From Rhodoblastus acidophilus (lineage in GTDB: Bacteria; Pseudomonadota; Alphaproteobacteria; Rhizobiales; Beijerinckiaceae): DNA of 64,000 bases. Position 1 is the first letter of the stretch. The number at the start of each line of letters is the position of its first letter. The stretch covers positions 1 to 64,000 of the forward strand of contig NZ_WNKS01000016.1 in NCBI RefSeq assembly GCF_009720655.1, in the 5' to 3' direction. Below are positions 19,398 to 27,888 of this stretch, one piece after another. Under the pieces are notes generated by a model, which saw nothing but the letters and a program-made list of their open reading frames with translations, was not told the DNA's origin and made no database searches. The position numbers and the translations under genes were made by a program.

Positions 19398-20035
19398 ACG
19401 CGCAGGACAGGCAAAGGCTGGCGGAACTCGCGCCTTTTTTCGTCGCGGGGCGGCTTGACCCGCAGGAGCGCGCCGCGTTCGAGCGCGCGCTCGCCGACGA
19501 TCCCGAGCTTGCCCGCAATGTCGAGGCGGCGCGGGCCGAACGCGACGAAATCGTCGCGCTCAACGAGGCGCTGCCGGCCCCGAGCGCGCGGGCCGTGCAA
19601 AAACTTTTCGAGGCGCTCGACGCCGAACCGGCGCGGACCTCGCTTTGGGCGCGGTTGGACCTTGGCGCGCGGCTCGGCGATTTCTTCAGCCCTCGCGCGC
19701 TTGGTTGGGTCGCGGCGGCCGCCTGCCTGCTGGTCGCGGTGGAGGCGGGTTTCTTGGCGCAACCCGCGCCGGGGCCGGGCGGCTATAGCACGGCTTCGCG
19801 CGAGGAAGCGGGGCTGGAGGGGCGTTTCGCCCTGGTCGCCTTCGCGCCCGAGGCGACGATGGAAAAAATCGCCGCGTTTCTGGCGCGCAACGGGGCGCAA
19901 ATCGTCGGCGGGCCGCGCGCGGGGTTCTTTCAGGTCAAGCTTGGCGGCAGCGACATGAGCGAGGACGACGCCGCCAAAAAGCTGGAGGCCTTGCGCGCCT
20001 CGGGGCTGGTCACATTCGCCCAGAAAAAGGGGTGA
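19394..20035 (+). CDS. Transmembrane anti-sigma factor with subtilase-propeptide-like periplasmic domain
   Basis: The protein is 213 aa. Residues 1-75 are cytoplasmic and helical (LAPFFVAGRLDPQERAAFER, as in RskA/ChrR-like anti-sigma domains, but without the zinc-binding CxxC motif). One membrane span is at about 103-121 (LGWVAAAACLLVAVEAGF). The periplasmic end (144-213) has strand-helix-strand-strand-helix-strand order: LVAFAPEA, helix, AQIVGG, FFQVKLG, helix, LVTFAQ. The same order and spacing occur in the propeptide region of the subtilase encoded next (its residues 169-232). Position after the sigma gene and the ATGA overlap make the anti-sigma role secure; the propeptide likeness is my reading. 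Confidence 0.88.
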   Translation: MNAQDRQRLAELAPFFVAGRLDPQERAAFERALADDPELARNVEAARAERDEIVALNEALPAPSARAVQKLFEALDAEPARTSLWARLDLGARLGDFFSPRALGWVAAAACLLVAVEAGFLAQPAPGPGGYSTASREEAGLEGRFALVAFAPEATMEKIAAFLARNGAQIVGGPRAGFFQVKLGGSDMSEDDAAKKLEALRASGLVTFAQKKG

Positions 20036-20038
20036 GCC

Positions 20039-21613
20039 ATGAAGATGTGGCGCTGGCTGCTGATTGCGCCGCTGGTTTTTGCGCTGGCGGTTCCGTCCTT
20101 CGCGCAGGAGCGGTTTTTTTCGCGTGGCGGCGGGTTTCATGGCGGCGGCGGGTTTCACCCCGGCGGCGGTTTTCACCCCGGCGGCGTCTATCGGCCCGGC
20201 GGGCGCTTTCATCCGGCCTATCCCGGGCAGGGGGCTCGCCGGCCGGGGCCGCGCTATGGCGACGGCGCGCCGCCACGCTACTGGCCGCCGCGCCCTTGGC
20301 AGCCGGGCCCTTGGCCGCCGCGTGTCTATGATCCGCCGCCGCCGCGCTATTTTCCGCCTCCGCCCCCGGCGATGGTGGAGGGCGATTTGCCGCCGCCCCG
20401 TCCTCATTTGCGCCGGCCCGTGGCGGCGCGCGAGGCGCCGCCGCCGCCTCCCAGGCTGAAAAAGCCCGTCGTCGCCGCGCCTGTGGCCAACCGCGCGCTG
20501 TTGCCGGTCGTTTCGGAGAAAAGGCTGGCGCCCGACGAAATTCTCGTCGCGTTCCAGAAGGAAGCGCCCGGGCAAGCGGAAAGATTCGCGCGCGCGGAAA
20601 AACTCGATCTTGTGGAGACGCGGTCTCTGAAATTGATCGGCGTCACCGTGTATCGTTTAAAACTGCCGCGCGGGGCGGACCTGCGCAAAACCCTGCGCCG
20701 CGCCGGACAGGACGCTCGGGTCGCCTGGGCGCAGCCGAATTATTATTATCAGTTGCAGCAGGCGGCGCCGGTCGCCGCGCCGGTCCCGGCCCAGGCCCAG
20801 GAGAAGGCGGCAGCGCCGGAAGGCTATGCCGGCGCCGCGCTGAACCTTACGGAAGCCCATAAGCTTGCGCGTGGAAAAGGCGTGGCCGTCGCGGTGATCG
20901 ATTCACAGGTCGACGCCGCGCATCCCGAAATTTTTGGGGTGGCGGCGGAGAATTTCGATCCGATTGGCGGCGCGAGCGAGGCGCATGCGCATGGCACGGC
21001 CATGGCCGGGGCCATTTCCGGCCACGTCAAACTTTTGGGCGCCGCGCCGGATGCGCGGCTGCTCGCGGTGCGGGCTTTTGATCCGGTCGGCGGTTTTGCG
21101 CGCGGCGCGACCCTGCCGATTGTTGCGGGTCTCGACTGGGCGGCGGACAAGGGGGCGCGCGTGGTGAGCATGAGTTTCGCCGGGCCCGCCGATCCGCTGA
21201 TGGAGCGCATGGTGGTCGCGGCGGCCGGAAAAAACATGGCGCTGATCGCGGCGGCTGGCAACGAGGGGCCGGGGGCGCCGCCGCAATATCCGGGCGCCTA
21301 TGCGCCGGTGATCGCGGTCGCCGCCGTGGACGAGACCGGTAAGGTTTATCGGCAGGGCAACCGGGGGGATTACATCAAACTGGCGGCGCCGGGCGTGGAC
21401 GTGCTCGCGGCGGCGCCGCACGGGGGCTACGATCTTTCCACCGGCACGTCGATCGCCTGCGCCGAGGTCAGCGGGGTGGCTGCGCTGCTGCTGGAGCGGA
21501 ATCCGGGGCTTGATCTCAAGGGGTTGCGGCGGATTTTGGCCGAGAGCGCGCGGAAAGTCGCGGGCGAAAATTTCGGCGCCGCCGATGCGGCGGCGGCGCT
21601 TCAGGCGAAGTGA
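20039..21613 (+). CDS. Exported S8 (subtilisin-like) serine protease
   Basis: This 524-residue protein has a signal peptide (LLIAPLVFALAVPSFAQ), a low-complexity glycine/proline/histidine region (24-140), and a propeptide-like segment (about 167-235, ILVAF to VAWAQPNYYY). The catalytic domain follows, with the triad D288 (VAVIDSQVD), H318 (AHAHGTAMAG) and S471 (GTSIACAEVSG) and oxyanion N408 (AAGNEG). All residues needed for activity are present. It begins three bases after the anti-sigma stop, so the three genes form one operon. The proline-rich region may cross or bind the cell wall. The substrate is unknown; the adjacent anti-sigma factor is the obvious candidate. Confidence 0.93.
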   Translation: MKMWRWLLIAPLVFALAVPSFAQERFFSRGGGFHGGGGFHPGGGFHPGGVYRPGGRFHPAYPGQGARRPGPRYGDGAPPRYWPPRPWQPGPWPPRVYDPPPPRYFPPPPPAMVEGDLPPPRPHLRRPVAAREAPPPPPRLKKPVVAAPVANRALLPVVSEKRLAPDEILVAFQKEAPGQAERFARAEKLDLVETRSLKLIGVTVYRLKLPRGADLRKTLRRAGQDARVAWAQPNYYYQLQQAAPVAAPVPAQAQEKAAAPEGYAGAALNLTEAHKLARGKGVAVAVIDSQVDAAHPEIFGVAAENFDPIGGASEAHAHGTAMAGAISGHVKLLGAAPDARLLAVRAFDPVGGFARGATLPIVAGLDWAADKGARVVSMSFAGPADPLMERMVVAAAGKNMALIAAAGNEGPGAPPQYPGAYAPVIAVAAVDETGKVYRQGNRGDYIKLAAPGVDVLAAAPHGGYDLSTGTSIACAEVSGVAALLLERNPGLDLKGLRRILAESARKVAGENFGAADAAAALQAK

Positions 21614-21636
21614 AGGGGCAAGTGAAGAAGGACGAA

Positions 21637-21727
21637 CCCCTCATCCGGCGCCCTTCGGGCGCCACCTTCTCCCGCCGCAGGGCGTTCGTCAGAACGCCCG
21701 TCTAAAGACGGGCGATGGGGAGAAGGG
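21637..21727. repeat. CCCTCATCCG...GGGAGAAGG intergenic repeat, copy 2
   Basis: The segment begins CCCCTCATCCGGCGCCCTTC and ends GGGGAGAAGG. It matches the ends of 15119-15177 but carries a longer middle with nested hairpins (GGGCGTTCGTCAGAACGCCC and CGTCTAAAGACG). It lies between the convergent subtilase and purU genes and could act as a two-sided terminator. Confidence 0.75.
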
Positions 21728-21743
21728 AGGCTGCGGCTTGACC

Positions 21744-22643
21744 TTATTCTGTAAAGACGATGGTTTTTCGGCCGTTGATCACCACGCGGTTTTCCACGTG
21801 CAGGCGCACGGCGCGGGCGAGAACGCGGCGCTCGATGTCGCGGCCCTTGCTCACCAAATCTTCGGGGCGGTGGTGGTGCGAAATACGCTCCACGTCCTGC
21901 TCGATGATCGGGCCTTCGTCGAGTTCGGAGGTCACGTAATGCGCGCTGGCGCCGATGACCTTCACACCGCGCGCGTGCGCCTGGTGGTACGGCTTGGCGC
22001 CCTTGAAGCCGGGCAAAAAGCTGTGGTGGATGTTGATGCATTTCCCCGAGAGCTTGGCGGCGAGGCCGTCCGAGAGGATTTGCATATAGCGGGCGAGCAC
22101 CACCAGTTCGGCGCCGGACTGCTGCGTGAGCGCCCAGATCTGCGCCTCCTGCTCCATCTTGGTTTCGCGCGTCACCGGCAGGTAGTGGAACGGCGCGCCG
22201 GTGAAATCGAGATGGGGAAACGTTTCGCGCGGATAGTTGCTGGCGATGCCGACGAGGTCGATCGGCAATTCGCCGATGCGCCAGCGATAGAGCAGGTCGG
22301 CGAGGCAATGGTCGAATTTCGAGACGAGAATCAGGACTTTGGCGCGCTGCGACTGGCCGCGCACCTTCCAGGTCATGTCATATTCTTCGGCGAGTTCACA
22401 GAAACTGGCCTTCCACGCCTCAATGTCGGCGTCCTCGCGCACCGGATTGAACTCGACGCGCATGAAGAACTGGTCGGTGTCTTCCTCGTCGAACTGACGG
22501 GAATCCGCGATATTAAAACCGGATTCGAAAATATGGCTGGCGACGCGGGCGATAATGCCGGGACGGTTCGGGCAGCTCAGCAGCAGATGATAAATTTCGG
22601 CGGGGGCGGCGGCGGACTTGTTCGCGAGCTTGGGTTTGGCCAT
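21744..22643 (-). CDS. purU: Formyltetrahydrofolate deformylase
   Basis: PurU (299 aa) releases formate from 10-formyl-THF and balances one-carbon pools; in methylotrophs it is also linked to formate production. An N-terminal ACT domain (YHLLLSCPNRPGIIARVASH, residues 17-90) precedes the formyltransferase-type domain. The catalytic N-H-D set lies in CINIHHSFLPGFKGAKPYHQ and SAHYVTSELDEGPII. The conserved LVSKFDHCLADLLYRWRIGE is present. It is a single gene on the minus strand, and the length is typical. Confidence 0.95.
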   Translation of the reverse strand: MAKPKLANKSAAAPAEIYHLLLSCPNRPGIIARVASHIFESGFNIADSRQFDEEDTDQFFMRVEFNPVREDADIEAWKASFCELAEEYDMTWKVRGQSQRAKVLILVSKFDHCLADLLYRWRIGELPIDLVGIASNYPRETFPHLDFTGAPFHYLPVTRETKMEQEAQIWALTQQSGAELVVLARYMQILSDGLAAKLSGKCINIHHSFLPGFKGAKPYHQAHARGVKVIGASAHYVTSELDEGPIIEQDVERISHHHRPEDLVSKGRDIERRVLARAVRLHVENRVVINGRKTIVFTE

Positions 22644-22714
22644 GAGACAGCACGGGCGAGAGTGAAGCGTTCAAGCTCATGCTCTAGCGCCCGACAACTG
22701 TAAAGTCGAGAAAA

Positions 22715-23041
22715 TCAGCCCCGCGTGCGACGAATTCGCGCGAAGGCGTAGGCTGGCAGCAGGATGGGCGCGCGGGTCCCGCCGCCGCGTTCCTGCTCGT
22801 CGGTCGGCAGCAGCATGATGGCGGTCGCCGCGACCACGCCGCCAAAAGTCAGGCCAAAGCTGCCGAACAGCAGCACCATGAAGAGGCCCATGGAGTCCGA
22901 CTTCGAAACCATGTCCCAGATATGGCCGACATTGGAGGCGAGCACGCCGGCCGCGCAGATAAATCCGACGGCCCAGCCGAACGCCCAGTTCAAGATCATC
23001 ATGCGGACCAGATGGTTCGGCTTTGTCCTGGACTGCTGCAT
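22715..23041 (-). CDS. Small membrane protein of unknown function
   Basis: This 108-residue protein has two or three membrane segments (MILNWAFGWAVGFICAAGVL, about residues 15-35; GLFMVLLFGSFGLTFGGVVA, about 52-71) and a basic C-terminal tail. I do not recognise a functional family. The start at 23041 has a good ribosome site (GAGGGCG). An in-frame ATG pair at 23002/22999 would fit better with the FixK/FNR box lying 21 bp upstream of 23041. The box suggests oxygen-dependent control, by activation if translation begins at 23002 or by repression if it begins at 23041. Confidence 0.7.
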   Translation of the reverse strand: MQQSRTKPNHLVRMMILNWAFGWAVGFICAAGVLASNVGHIWDMVSKSDSMGLFMVLLFGSFGLTFGGVVAATAIMLLPTDEQERGGGTRAPILLPAYAFARIRRTRG

Positions 23042-23061
23042 GGCTGCGCCCTCGAAAAGGT

Positions 23062-23075
23062 TTGATCTAGATCAA
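23062..23075. promoter_or_regulatory. FixK/FNR-type binding site
   Basis: The 14 bases read TTGATCTAGATCAA, a perfect fit to the TTGAT-N4-ATCAA pattern bound by FNR, Anr and FixK proteins, and a perfect palindrome. It lies upstream of the small membrane protein gene (start 23041) and 37 bp past the end of the SbcC-like gene, so only the membrane protein is a plausible target. Function depends on where transcription starts, which is not known. Confidence 0.65.
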
Positions 23076-23112
23076 GTCTAATCGCAAACGGGGCGGCGCG
23101 CCAGTTTTTTCG

Positions 23113-26100
23113 TCAGGCCTGCAAACGCAGCACCTGCGCCTGCGCGCCCAGCGCCCGGGCGGCGATCTCGACCACATGATCGTGGTGCGTGAACAGGATG
23201 GGCTGCAGGGCCGGGCTTAGATCCGCCAGGGTTTTCAAGCCGGCGGCGACGCGCGCGTCGTCGAAACTGGCGAACAGATCGTCGCCGATGAACGGCGGCG
23301 CCTCGGATTTTTTCGCGTAATCCTCCAGAAAGGCGAGGCGCAGCGCCAGATAGAGCTGGTCGCGGGCGCCCTCGCTCAGCGCGCTCAGCGGCAGGGCGGC
23401 GCCGTCGCGCCGCACCGCCAGCAGATGCAGCTTTTCGTCTTCCGCAAAATCCTGCTTGAGGTTTTCGTAGCGCCCGGAGGTCAGATGTCCAAAAATCTCG
23501 CCGGCGCGGGCGAGGAGGGGGTCCTGGCGGCTCTGGCGGTGGCGTTCGAGGCCGGCGGCGACCATCAGCGAGGCGATTTTGAGCACCGCCCAGCGCCGGG
23601 CCTCCACCGCCATCTCGGCCTTGGCGGCCTCGCGGTCGAACGCCGCCTGCTCGGCGCCCGTGCTGTCTTCGAGCGCCGCGAGGCTGGTCTGCGCCGCGCG
23701 TTTCGCCGCGAAGATTTCCTGGCCCTGAAGTTTTCGGGCTTCAAGCGCGCGGACGATGTCGCCGAGCCGGTCGTGCGCGGCTTGTGCGTTGAAATCGCGC
23801 GCCTCCTGCGCCAGTTGCGCCTCGTCGGCGCCATCGGCGACCAGCGCGAGGCGCTCGCTTTCCGACTGAATGCGCGCATGGAGCGCGCGCCGCTCGCGCA
23901 GTCGCGCGCACAAAATTTCCGCGTCGCCGGAAAGCCCAAGTCCGGCGGTATGGTCGGCGAGGCGGCTTTCCGCCTTCGCGGCCAGATCTTGCGCGGCGGC
24001 GGCGGCTTTTTCCGCCTTGGCGAGGCGCGTTTCGGCATTGGCGCGCGTCGTCGCTTTCTGCCGTTCGGCCGTCAGCCGCCGCTGCAAGGCGCCCGCCCCA
24101 TCGAGCGCGGGCAGGCCGGCGAGGTCGGGCGCGCATTGCGCCAGCAGCTGGCTCACCCGTTGCGTGAAGGCGACGTGTTGCTCATGGATCGAGGTCACGC
24201 GCCGCTCGCTCTGGCTGTGATTGTCCAGCTCGCCGGGCAAGGCGCGCCACAGGGCGATGCGCGCCTGGGCTTCGTCGAACGAGGCGTCGGCGTCGACCCG
24301 CAGCCCGGCGAGGGCGGTGGAAAATTCGGCGCGCCAGACCAGTTCGTCCTGTTCAAGCCTGGCGAGGTCCTGTTCCAGCGCGGCGATCCGCGGCGGCGCG
24401 AGTTGTATTCTGGTGGCGATGGCGCGCGCCTCCTCGCTGGCGCGCGCCAGCTGTTGCACCTGCGCGGCGATGCGGCGCGCCTGCTTGCCGGGCGGCAGCG
24501 CCAGCGGCGTAAGTCCCGCTTCGGCGGACAGCGTTTTCAGCCCGGCTTCGACGCTCGTGAGCCGCGCGGCCAGCGCCTCGCGCCTGCTGGTTTGCGCCGC
24601 AAGTTTTTCGCGCGCGTCGAGCAATTGCAGCGCTTCGTCACGCCAGCGCTCCATGGCGCGCGGCGCGCCTGGCGTGACGCCGCACCCGGCCCAGGCCCTG
24701 GCCCAGGCGGCGCGCAACGCGCGCTCGTCGTCTTCGATCGTCGCCAGACGGTCCTGAGCCTGCCGCGCGGCGTCGCGCGCGGCGACGATCGTCTGGCGCT
24801 CCGTTTCCGCTTCGGCCACGCGCGCGGCGTCGCCGATCAGCGCGTCCGCCAGGGAGTCCGCCTGGCGCTGCGTCGCCGCGAACAGGGCGGCGCGCGCGCG
24901 AAAAAGCTGCTCGTCGCCGCGCGCCTGCGCCAACTCCTCCCAAAAGGTGTCGCGTTGCGCGCGCAAAGCGCGCAGATCGTCACGGCTGGCCACGGCGCCG
25001 GAGGTCTCCAGGGCGCGCAGCCGCGCCTGCGCCTGCGCTTCGGTCCTGAGCGCCTCGTCCGCCTGACGGCGGGCCTCGTCGCGCCGCCGCGCCACGGCCT
25101 CGAAATCCTGCTCCGCCTGCGCGATGGCGGCCTCGTCGGGCGCGGGGGCGCGCGCAAACAAATCGAGATCGGGCAGGGGCGGCGTCAGCCGGGCGCGGCG
25201 CTCGTCGAGCCCGCGCGCTTCGCGCGCGCAGGCTTCGTTCAGCTCCGCCAGCGCGGTTTCCTCGGCCTCCACCGCGCCAAAGGCGGCGAATTTTTCCTGC
25301 AAGGCGGCGACGTCAGGCAGATCGCCGCCCATCCGCGCCTTGAGATGCGCGAGGTCGTCCTTTTCGCGGGCGAGGTCGGCTTGCGGCTTTTGTTTCAGCG
25401 CCGCCAGTTCGCGCCCCCTGGCGACCAGTTTTTCCGCGCGCGACAGGCTTGCGGCGTCCGGCGTGGCGGCGCGCAGGGTGGTGATGTCGTCGAAGCCACA
25501 GGCGAAGGCGCGCGCCCGCAACTTGTCGGCGCTGGCGCGCAGGGCGTCTTCGCGGCGCGGCAATTGCTCCAGCCGATCCCGCTCGGCGCCGGCTTCGCCG
25601 GCCAAAGCCTCGATGTCCTCCGCGCGCGCCAGCAGGGCCGCGTCGCATTGCGCCTGCTCCAGCTCCTCGGCCGCGAGGTCGCGCGCCTCCAGCGCCGCCT
25701 CGGCCTGCGCCCGGGCGGCGTCGCGCGCGGCAAGCAGCGTCTCGAGCGTCGCCGCCCAGCTGTCGGAATAGGCGGCGAGATCGGCGAAAAGCGGGCTCTC
25801 GCTCCGCAATTGCGCGAGATTTGCCAGCAGCGGCGTGGTCTTCAGCAGGCGTTGCAGCCGGCGCTGCTCGGCGGCCTCCTCTGCGTCGCCTTGCTTGATC
25901 GCCGCCAGTTGCGCATCCGCCTCCTCGATCTGGCGGCGCAGGGTTTTGAGCGCGGTTTCGGTGAGGCGTGTCTCCTTTTCCGCCTTGCTGGCGTCGTCGA
26001 AACGCGCGAGCGCCTGGTAAAAGGAGCGGTGGCTCGCCTTGCGCTCGCCAAAAATGTCGTCGGCCTCGGCTTCAATGCCTTTTCGAAGATCGATCAGGCC

Positions 26101-26559
26101 GCGCAAGCCGGAGGCGGCGGCGAACAGGCTGGCGCCGATCTCGCCTTCCGCGCGCAGCATTTCGTCGCCGCCTTTGCGCAGACTTTCGGCGTCGAGGCCG
26201 AAGGCGCGATGGAAAATGTCGCGGCTGGCGGCGCCAAGGAAGGGGATGAGGCAATCGTCGGCGAGCGCGGCGCCGCCGGCGTCGAGCAGGGTGGCCTTCA
26301 CCCCGCGCCGGCGAAAAAATTGCAGCATCTGGCCGTTGCGCGCCTCGACCAGCGCGCCGAGCCTGAGGTCGCCGGGGCGCAGAAACGATTTTTCCGAGCG
26401 CGGCACGCCGTAGAACAGGTCGCCGATGGCGGTGAGCGCGCTGGATTTGCCGGCCTCGTTGGGGCCATGCACAATGTGTAGGCGCGCGGCGCGGTCAAAA
26501 TGCAGTTTTTCGCCGGCGAAGGGACCGTAGGCGTCGAGCGCCAGTTCCAAAATTCTCAT
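23113..26559 (-). CDS. SbcC/YhaN-like AAA ATPase
   Basis: This very large protein (1148 aa from the ATG at 26559) has an SMC-like layout. Walker A lies near the N-terminus (HGPNEAGKSSALTAIGDLFY, residues 31-50), a long alanine/arginine-rich coiled coil fills the middle, and the ABC signature with Walker B region is at the C-terminus (LSEGARDQLYLALRLAFLED and FIGDDLFASFDD). No zinc hook CxxC is visible in the coil, which points to the YhaN-like rather than classical SbcC type. The start codon overlaps the stop of the phosphoesterase gene (ATGA), so the two are made together, probably as a DNA-end processing nuclease complex. The open frame extends further upstream, but only as antisense-like noise. 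Confidence 0.88.
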   Translation of the reverse strand: MRILELALDAYGPFAGEKLHFDRAARLHIVHGPNEAGKSSALTAIGDLFYGVPRSEKSFLRPGDLRLGALVEARNGQMLQFFRRRGVKATLLDAGGAALADDCLIPFLGAASRDIFHRAFGLDAESLRKGGDEMLRAEGEIGASLFAAASGLRGLIDLRKGIEAEADDIFGERKASHRSFYQALARFDDASKAEKETRLTETALKTLRRQIEEADAQLAAIKQGDAEEAAEQRRLQRLLKTTPLLANLAQLRSESPLFADLAAYSDSWAATLETLLAARDAARAQAEAALEARDLAAEELEQAQCDAALLARAEDIEALAGEAGAERDRLEQLPRREDALRASADKLRARAFACGFDDITTLRAATPDAASLSRAEKLVARGRELAALKQKPQADLAREKDDLAHLKARMGGDLPDVAALQEKFAAFGAVEAEETALAELNEACAREARGLDERRARLTPPLPDLDLFARAPAPDEAAIAQAEQDFEAVARRRDEARRQADEALRTEAQAQARLRALETSGAVASRDDLRALRAQRDTFWEELAQARGDEQLFRARAALFAATQRQADSLADALIGDAARVAEAETERQTIVAARDAARQAQDRLATIEDDERALRAAWARAWAGCGVTPGAPRAMERWRDEALQLLDAREKLAAQTSRREALAARLTSVEAGLKTLSAEAGLTPLALPPGKQARRIAAQVQQLARASEEARAIATRIQLAPPRIAALEQDLARLEQDELVWRAEFSTALAGLRVDADASFDEAQARIALWRALPGELDNHSQSERRVTSIHEQHVAFTQRVSQLLAQCAPDLAGLPALDGAGALQRRLTAERQKATTRANAETRLAKAEKAAAAAQDLAAKAESRLADHTAGLGLSGDAEILCARLRERRALHARIQSESERLALVADGADEAQLAQEARDFNAQAAHDRLGDIVRALEARKLQGQEIFAAKRAAQTSLAALEDSTGAEQAAFDREAAKAEMAVEARRWAVLKIASLMVAAGLERHRQSRQDPLLARAGEIFGHLTSGRYENLKQDFAEDEKLHLLAVRRDGAALPLSALSEGARDQLYLALRLAFLEDYAKKSEAPPFIGDDLFASFDDARVAAGLKTLADLSPALQPILFTHHDHVVEIAARALGAQAQVLRLQA

Positions 26560-27773
26560 GCGGACCGCTCCGCGCGCGCCAGCGCCAGATCGCGCGCCTC
26601 GGCGAGCACGCTGTCGAAGTCTTCGCTGGGAATTTCGCTCTTTGACGGCATTTTCTGTTCGATCGCGGCAATCGCCTCCCGCGCCTGCGCGGCGAAGGCC
26701 GGATCGGCCAAGACCTCGTCGAGCAGGGCGGCGAAATCGAGTTCGCTGTCGCGCTTCGCCCCGGCTTTCGGCGCATGGGTCTCGATCAGCAGCTTTTCCA
26801 GCGCTATGGTCTCGCCCGCATGAGCCAGGGCGTTTTCGAACTGGTCGCGCCAGCCCGAGGGATCCGCGGCAAACAGCGGGTGCAGCGCGCTCGCGCCGTG
26901 AATCCGCAGCCGCGCGGCCAGGAAACGGCCGGCGGCTCTCTCGATTTCGCCTTCCGCGCGTCGGGTGATCTCCCGCCGCAGGTCTTCCGGCGTCTCCAAC
27001 GCCGAGGCGTCGACGAAAATTTCGGTGAAACGGGCGCGATCGACGAGCAACCGGCGCACCCCCTTGATCGCGCCGTCCTCGACATCGACCAGAACGGCCC
27101 CCTTTTCTCCGCATTCGCGAATGGAGCGCCCCTGAAGATTGCCGGGATAGACGACGTAAGGGTCTTCGCACACCACCTCATGGGCGTGGACGTGGCCGAG
27201 CGCCCAATAATCGTAATTTCTTGCGCGCAGGTCGTCCAAAGCGCAGGGCGCGTAAGGATCGTGGTTCGGCCGCCCGTCGAGCGAGCTGTGCAGGACGCCG
27301 ATGTTGAGCCAGCCCGCCTTGGGATCGGGATAGCCCAAAACGAAATTGTCGATCTCGGCGCGCTCGCCAAAACCGCGCCCATGCAGCGCCACGCGCAGAT
27401 CCTCGATCAGGAACGTTTCCGCCTTCCGGGACGGGAACTCATGCGCCAGTTCGGGCGGCGGCAGCTTTCGTGTCACCACATTGTCGGCGTCGTGGTTGCC
27501 CTTGAGCAGATAGACGCGCACTTTTTCGCGCGTCAGGCGGGCGATCTGGCGGTTGAAGAACAAGGCGGCGGTGGCGTCCTTCCCCTCGCCGTCGAAAATG
27601 TCTCCGGCAAAAATGGCGAAGGCGATCTTTTCTTCAAGCGCGCGGGTGATCAAGGTTTCGAACGCTTCGCGCGTCGCTGCGCCGAATCGCTCCGCCAGTT
27701 CACGGTCGCGCAAGCTCAAGCCTCTTAACGGGCTGCCCAGATGCAGGTCGGCGGCGTGGAGAAAGGTGAACAT
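26556..27773 (-). CDS. SbcD-like metallophosphoesterase (DNA repair exonuclease)
   Basis: The 405-residue protein contains the calcineurin-like phosphoesterase motifs in order: HAADLHLGS, FAGDIFDGEG, LLKGNHDADN, GVLHSSLDG and LGHVHAHE. These bind two metal ions in Mre11/SbcD nucleases. The C-terminal 150 residues form the helical partner-binding part. The start is placed at the ATG at 27773 (MFTFLHAADLHLGS) because the family begins there; a GTG at 27797 would add eight residues. It overlaps the ATPase gene by four bases. Together they look like the SbcCD/YhaMN kind of nuclease-ATPase pair. Confidence 0.9.
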   Translation of the reverse strand: MFTFLHAADLHLGSPLRGLSLRDRELAERFGAATREAFETLITRALEEKIAFAIFAGDIFDGEGKDATAALFFNRQIARLTREKVRVYLLKGNHDADNVVTRKLPPPELAHEFPSRKAETFLIEDLRVALHGRGFGERAEIDNFVLGYPDPKAGWLNIGVLHSSLDGRPNHDPYAPCALDDLRARNYDYWALGHVHAHEVVCEDPYVVYPGNLQGRSIRECGEKGAVLVDVEDGAIKGVRRLLVDRARFTEIFVDASALETPEDLRREITRRAEGEIERAAGRFLAARLRIHGASALHPLFAADPSGWRDQFENALAHAGETIALEKLLIETHAPKAGAKRDSELDFAALLDEVLADPAFAAQAREAIAAIEQKMPSKSEIPSEDFDSVLAEARDLALARAERSA

Positions 27774-27888
27774 GAAAATCCGCGCGTGATTCGTCACCTG
27801 ATCTTAAGAGCTTGGGCCTCGTGACAGAAGCTTGGGCTTGTTCTGCGGCGCGAAAATTGCAATTCAGCTTACATATTGAGGAGGCCCC

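Noticed and set aside
23425-26481. 1018-residue plus-strand frame opposite the SbcC-like gene
   Set aside because: It is a shadow of the strongly GC-biased ATPase gene, with no protein features of its own, whereas the minus strand has the ABC motifs.
26560-27171. N-terminal extension of the SbcC-like frame
   Set aside because: It lies over the phosphoesterase gene in another frame, and family sequence starts at 26559.
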